From assembly GCA_035493835.1 (NCBI GenBank), contig DATJHO010000026.1, positions 1-7,272 on the forward strand: a stretch of DNA of 7,272 bases. Direction: 5' to 3'. Numbering within the stretch: position 1 is the first letter of the stretch; every line of letters starts with the position of its first letter. The notes under the pieces were generated by a model that ran no database searches, had not been told where the DNA came from, and was given only the letters and a program-made list of their open reading frames with translations. This DNA is from DASZTU01 sp035493835 (lineage in GTDB: Bacteria > Pseudomonadota > Alphaproteobacteria > Rhizobiales > Devosiaceae). Made by a program: the position numbers and the translations under genes. Positions 5,365 through 7,272 of the stretch are shown piece after piece.

Positions 5365-6330
5365 TCAGAACCGCTTGGCCAGCCAATCGAGCTGGGCGCG
5401 GGCCTGCAAGGAACCGCCGCCTTCGTGGTCGTTGAAACCGTAGTCGAGCATCGTCTTGTCGCGGCTCGAAAGCGCGTTGAAGGCGGCGTAGACGGTCGAG
5501 GGCGGGCACACGACATCCATCATCGCGACTGAAATCAGCGCCGGCGCGGTGATGCGCGCGGCAAAGCAGGTGCCGTCAAAATAGCGCAGCGTCTCGAACA
5601 CCGTTTCGACCTTGCCGCGCTGGACGGAAAGATAGCGGCTGACTTCGTTATAGGGATCGCGCGGCGCCAGCCGCACGGCGCGCGGAAAATCGCAGAGGAA
5701 CGGCACGTCGGCCATGATCGCGGCGACCCGCGGTTCGAGCGCCGCGGCGGCCAGCGAAATGCCGCCGCCCTGGCTGCCGCCGGTGACCGCGACACGGGAG
5801 GGATCGACCAGCGGATGGCTGAGACCCGCCTCGATGGCGCGCACCGCATCGGTGAAGACGCGCCGGTAATAGTAAGTTTCGCGATCAAGAATGCCGCGCG
5901 TCATAAAGCCGGGATGGGCGGGGTCGGAGCCGGTTGGATCAGGAGTATCGCCCGGCGACCAGCCGCTGCCCTGGCCGCGCGTATCCATCACCAGATGCGC
6001 ATAGCCGGCCACCGGCCACGCCAGGTGATCTAGCGGCAGGCCGCGGCCCCCGCCATAACCGACATAGCGCACAACGAGCGGCAGTTTTTCGCGCGCGCCG
6101 GCCGGCAGCAGGAACCAGCCGCGGATCGGATGGCCACCGAAGCCGGCGAAGGTGACGTCGAACACGTCCACCAGCTTCAGGCCGGCATCGTAGGGACGGA
6201 ACTCGGGGTTGAGGGGAAAGCCGCGCGCCTCCGCCAGGGTCGCGCTCCAGAAGGCGTCGAAATCGGCGGGCGGCACCACGGCGCTGCGGTAATTCTTCAG
6301 CGCTTCCGGATCGAGATCATAGATGGGCAC
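5365..6330 (-). CDS. Acetylxylan esterase / cephalosporin-C deacetylase family (CE7) esterase
   Basis: This 321-residue alpha/beta-hydrolase has the length and features of carbohydrate esterase family 7, whose members remove acetyl groups from xylo-oligosaccharides and other small acetylated substrates and also act on cephalosporin C. Visible features are GYGGGRG (91-97) with Y92 in the oxyanion-hole position, the RGQG motif (118-121), the nucleophile S186 in GGSQGGG, D272 in AMMDVVCPP and H302 in NDHEGGG, giving a complete Ser-Asp-His set. There is no signal peptide, so it should act in the cytoplasm on imported, acetylated sugars. The start is GTG at 6330, with GAGAGGA seven bases upstream. 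It is convergent with mmcB and divergent from the sugar dehydrogenase, consistent with a carbohydrate-use locus to the right. The natural substrate is not known. Confidence 0.9.
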   Translation of the reverse strand: MPIYDLDPEALKNYRSAVVPPADFDAFWSATLAEARGFPLNPEFRPYDAGLKLVDVFDVTFAGFGGHPIRGWFLLPAGAREKLPLVVRYVGYGGGRGLPLDHLAWPVAGYAHLVMDTRGQGSGWSPGDTPDPTGSDPAHPGFMTRGILDRETYYYRRVFTDAVRAIEAGLSHPLVDPSRVAVTGGSQGGGISLAAAALEPRVAAIMADVPFLCDFPRAVRLAPRDPYNEVSRYLSVQRGKVETVFETLRYFDGTCFAARITAPALISVAMMDVVCPPSTVYAAFNALSSRDKTMLDYGFNDHEGGGSLQARAQLDWLAKRF

Positions 6331-6360
6331 GGGTAAATCCTCTCGTGTTGGCGTGCGGAA

Positions 6361-6388
6361 AGGATGCAGCCGAAAGGCCTCGCGTCAA
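6361..6388 (-). promoter_or_regulatory. Possible promoter for the CE7 esterase gene
   Basis: On the minus strand, TTGACG (6388-6383) resembles a -35 box, five of six. A poor -10, CATCCT (6366-6361), lies 16 bases on. The place, about 30 bases ahead of the GTG start, is right, but the -10 match is weak. Confidence 0.3.
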
Positions 6389-6525
6389 TGGGCTACGGCC
6401 GCTCCCCCGCCCCGTCAGTCATGTCTTTGCCCTTCGTCGAAAGGTTCGGCCGTCACCGCTTCGGCCATGTCGGCGCGCGGTTTGGGGGCGGCGAATGACA
6501 AATCCATGGCAAGCGCCTTCCGCGA

Positions 6526-6554
6526 TTGACCTGCCCTTGCCCGGTGGCTTTAGT
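6526..6554 (+). promoter_or_regulatory. Sigma-70-type promoter for the sugar dehydrogenase gene
   Basis: TTGACC (6526-6531, five of six against TTGACA) and TTTAGT (6549-6554, four of six against TATAAT) are separated by exactly 17 bases. A start of transcription near 6561 would give a leader of about 20 bases holding the strong ribosome site GAGGGGGA (6566-6573). The remainder of the 250-base divergent gap has a TTCGGCC direct repeat (6445-6451 and 6460-6466) of uncertain meaning. Confidence 0.55.
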
Positions 6555-6580
6555 GGATAAAAAACGAGGGGGAAGCCAAA

Positions 6581-7272
6581 ATGAACGACCGTCAAAACCT
6601 GATGCCTATCCGCCATGCCGTTATCGGCATCGGCGCCAGCATTTTTTCGCAGCACCGGGTCGGCGCCGAGCTGCCCGAATTCGAGCTGGTGGCCGGCACC
6701 GATATCGATCCTGCCCGTGCGGAGGGGCCGGCGGCCGAGTTCGGTGTGCCGTTCTTCACCGATCACCGGGAAATGCTGCAAAAGGTGAAGCCCGAACTGG
6801 TGGTGATCATTACCCCGCACCCGTTTCATGCCCCGATCGCCATCGATGCGCTGAACGCGGGTTGCCACGTGCTGATCGAAAAGCCGGTAGCGGTGCGGGT
6901 TTCCGAAGCAGACGCGGTGATCGCCGCGGCCAAAAAGGCGGGAAAACTCGCCGCGATCAATTTCCAGCAGCGCTGCCGCGGGGACATGAAAACCATCGCC
7001 CGGCTGCTCGCCGAGGAGCGGCTGGGAAAAGTGCAGGCTTTTGAGATGACCATGGCCTGGCCGCGGACCAAAACCTATTACGATAGCGGCACCTGGCGCG
7101 GCACCTGGGCCGGCGAGGGCGGCGGGGTGATCATGAACCAGGCGCCGCACCAGCTCGATCTCACCTGCCATTTCCTCGGCCTGCCGGAGAGCGTTTTCGC
7201 CTATACGCCGACCACGCTCCACGCCATGGAAACCGAGGACACCGTCCACGCCGTGCTGCGCTGGGCCAATGG
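6581..7272 (+). CDS. Gfo/Idh/MocA family oxidoreductase, 3'-truncated by the window
   Basis: The first 230 codons are present; the frame is open to the window edge, and family members are usually about 330-400 residues, so a third or more is missing. It is a cytoplasmic NAD(P)-dependent dehydrogenase of sugars, inositols or related polyols. An N-terminal Rossmann fold shows VIGIGAS (14-20) and GTDIDP (39-44), where the acid at the end of the second strand suggests NAD. EKP (100-102) carries the typical lysine K101; NFQQR (127-131) follows; GGGVIMNQAPHQLD (180-193) carries the usual catalytic histidine, H190. The nucleotide loop lacks the third glycine of the common GxGxxG pattern (I21 instead). 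ATG at 6581 has GAGGGGGA seven bases upstream. It is divergent from the CE7 esterase. The exact substrate cannot be told from this part. Confidence 0.88.
   Translation, partial: MNDRQNLMPIRHAVIGIGASIFSQHRVGAELPEFELVAGTDIDPARAEGPAAEFGVPFFTDHREMLQKVKPELVVIITPHPFHAPIAIDALNAGCHVLIEKPVAVRVSEADAVIAAAKKAGKLAAINFQQRCRGDMKTIARLLAEERLGKVQAFEMTMAWPRTKTYYDSGTWRGTWAGEGGGVIMNQAPHQLDLTCHFLGLPESVFAYTPTTLHAMETEDTVHAVLRWAN

Noticed and set aside
6419..7249. A 276-codon minus-strand open frame across the dehydrogenase gene
   Set aside because: The opposite strand has Gfo/Idh/MocA motifs, a good promoter and ribosome site; this frame has no recognisable domain.

Overview
The window is GC-rich bacterial chromosome with alphaproteobacterial character, most likely Hyphomicrobiales (a Devosia-like organism is my guess from gene content). 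Supporting signs are an MmcB-family DNA repair gene, which is largely an alphaproteobacterial family, a C-rich/G-rich paired palindromic intergenic repeat of the kind scattered through rhizobial-type genomes, and GANTC sites in a promoter region. I see no insertion sequence, phage gene, CRISPR array, tRNA or rRNA.

Layout, left to right. (1) A paired palindromic repeat at 23-134 lies just past the 3' end of preT (157-1497, minus strand), the NAD(P)H-oxidising flavin/iron-sulfur subunit of a bacterial dihydropyrimidine dehydrogenase (pyrimidine catabolism). (2) A 303-base divergent intergenic region separates preT from a small secreted RlpA-type double-psi beta-barrel protein (1801-2151, plus). 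(3) Past that gene, about 120 bases hold a tandem series of hairpins, one of which is a convincing intrinsic terminator. (4) A plus-strand run of three genes follows: two adjacent paralogous YbjJ-like MFS transporters (2400-3581 and 3669-4859) and mmcB (4852-5322), whose start codon lies inside the second transporter gene. The first transporter is preceded by two perfect palindromes that look like operator or translation-control elements. (5) On the minus strand, convergent with mmcB, is a carbohydrate esterase family 7 (acetylxylan esterase / cephalosporin-C deacetylase type) gene (5365-6330). (6) Divergent from it is the first 230 codons of a Gfo/Idh/MocA-type NAD(P)-dependent sugar dehydrogenase (6581 to the window end), with a good sigma-70-type promoter and Shine-Dalgarno.

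How the genes may work together: the two MFS genes and mmcB look co-transcribed and mmcB is probably translationally coupled. Since MmcB is linked to tolerance of mitomycin C in Caulobacter, a joint export-and-repair role against a DNA-damaging compound is conceivable, but this is inference. The esterase and the sugar dehydrogenase look like the left edge of a carbohydrate-use neighbourhood that continues to the right. preT would need PreA to form the full enzyme; PreA is not in the window and would be expected to the left. Nothing here is clearly an undescribed system. The most unusual items are the hairpin array after the RlpA-like gene, the double palindrome before the first transporter, and the transporter pair fused to mmcB in one transcription unit.
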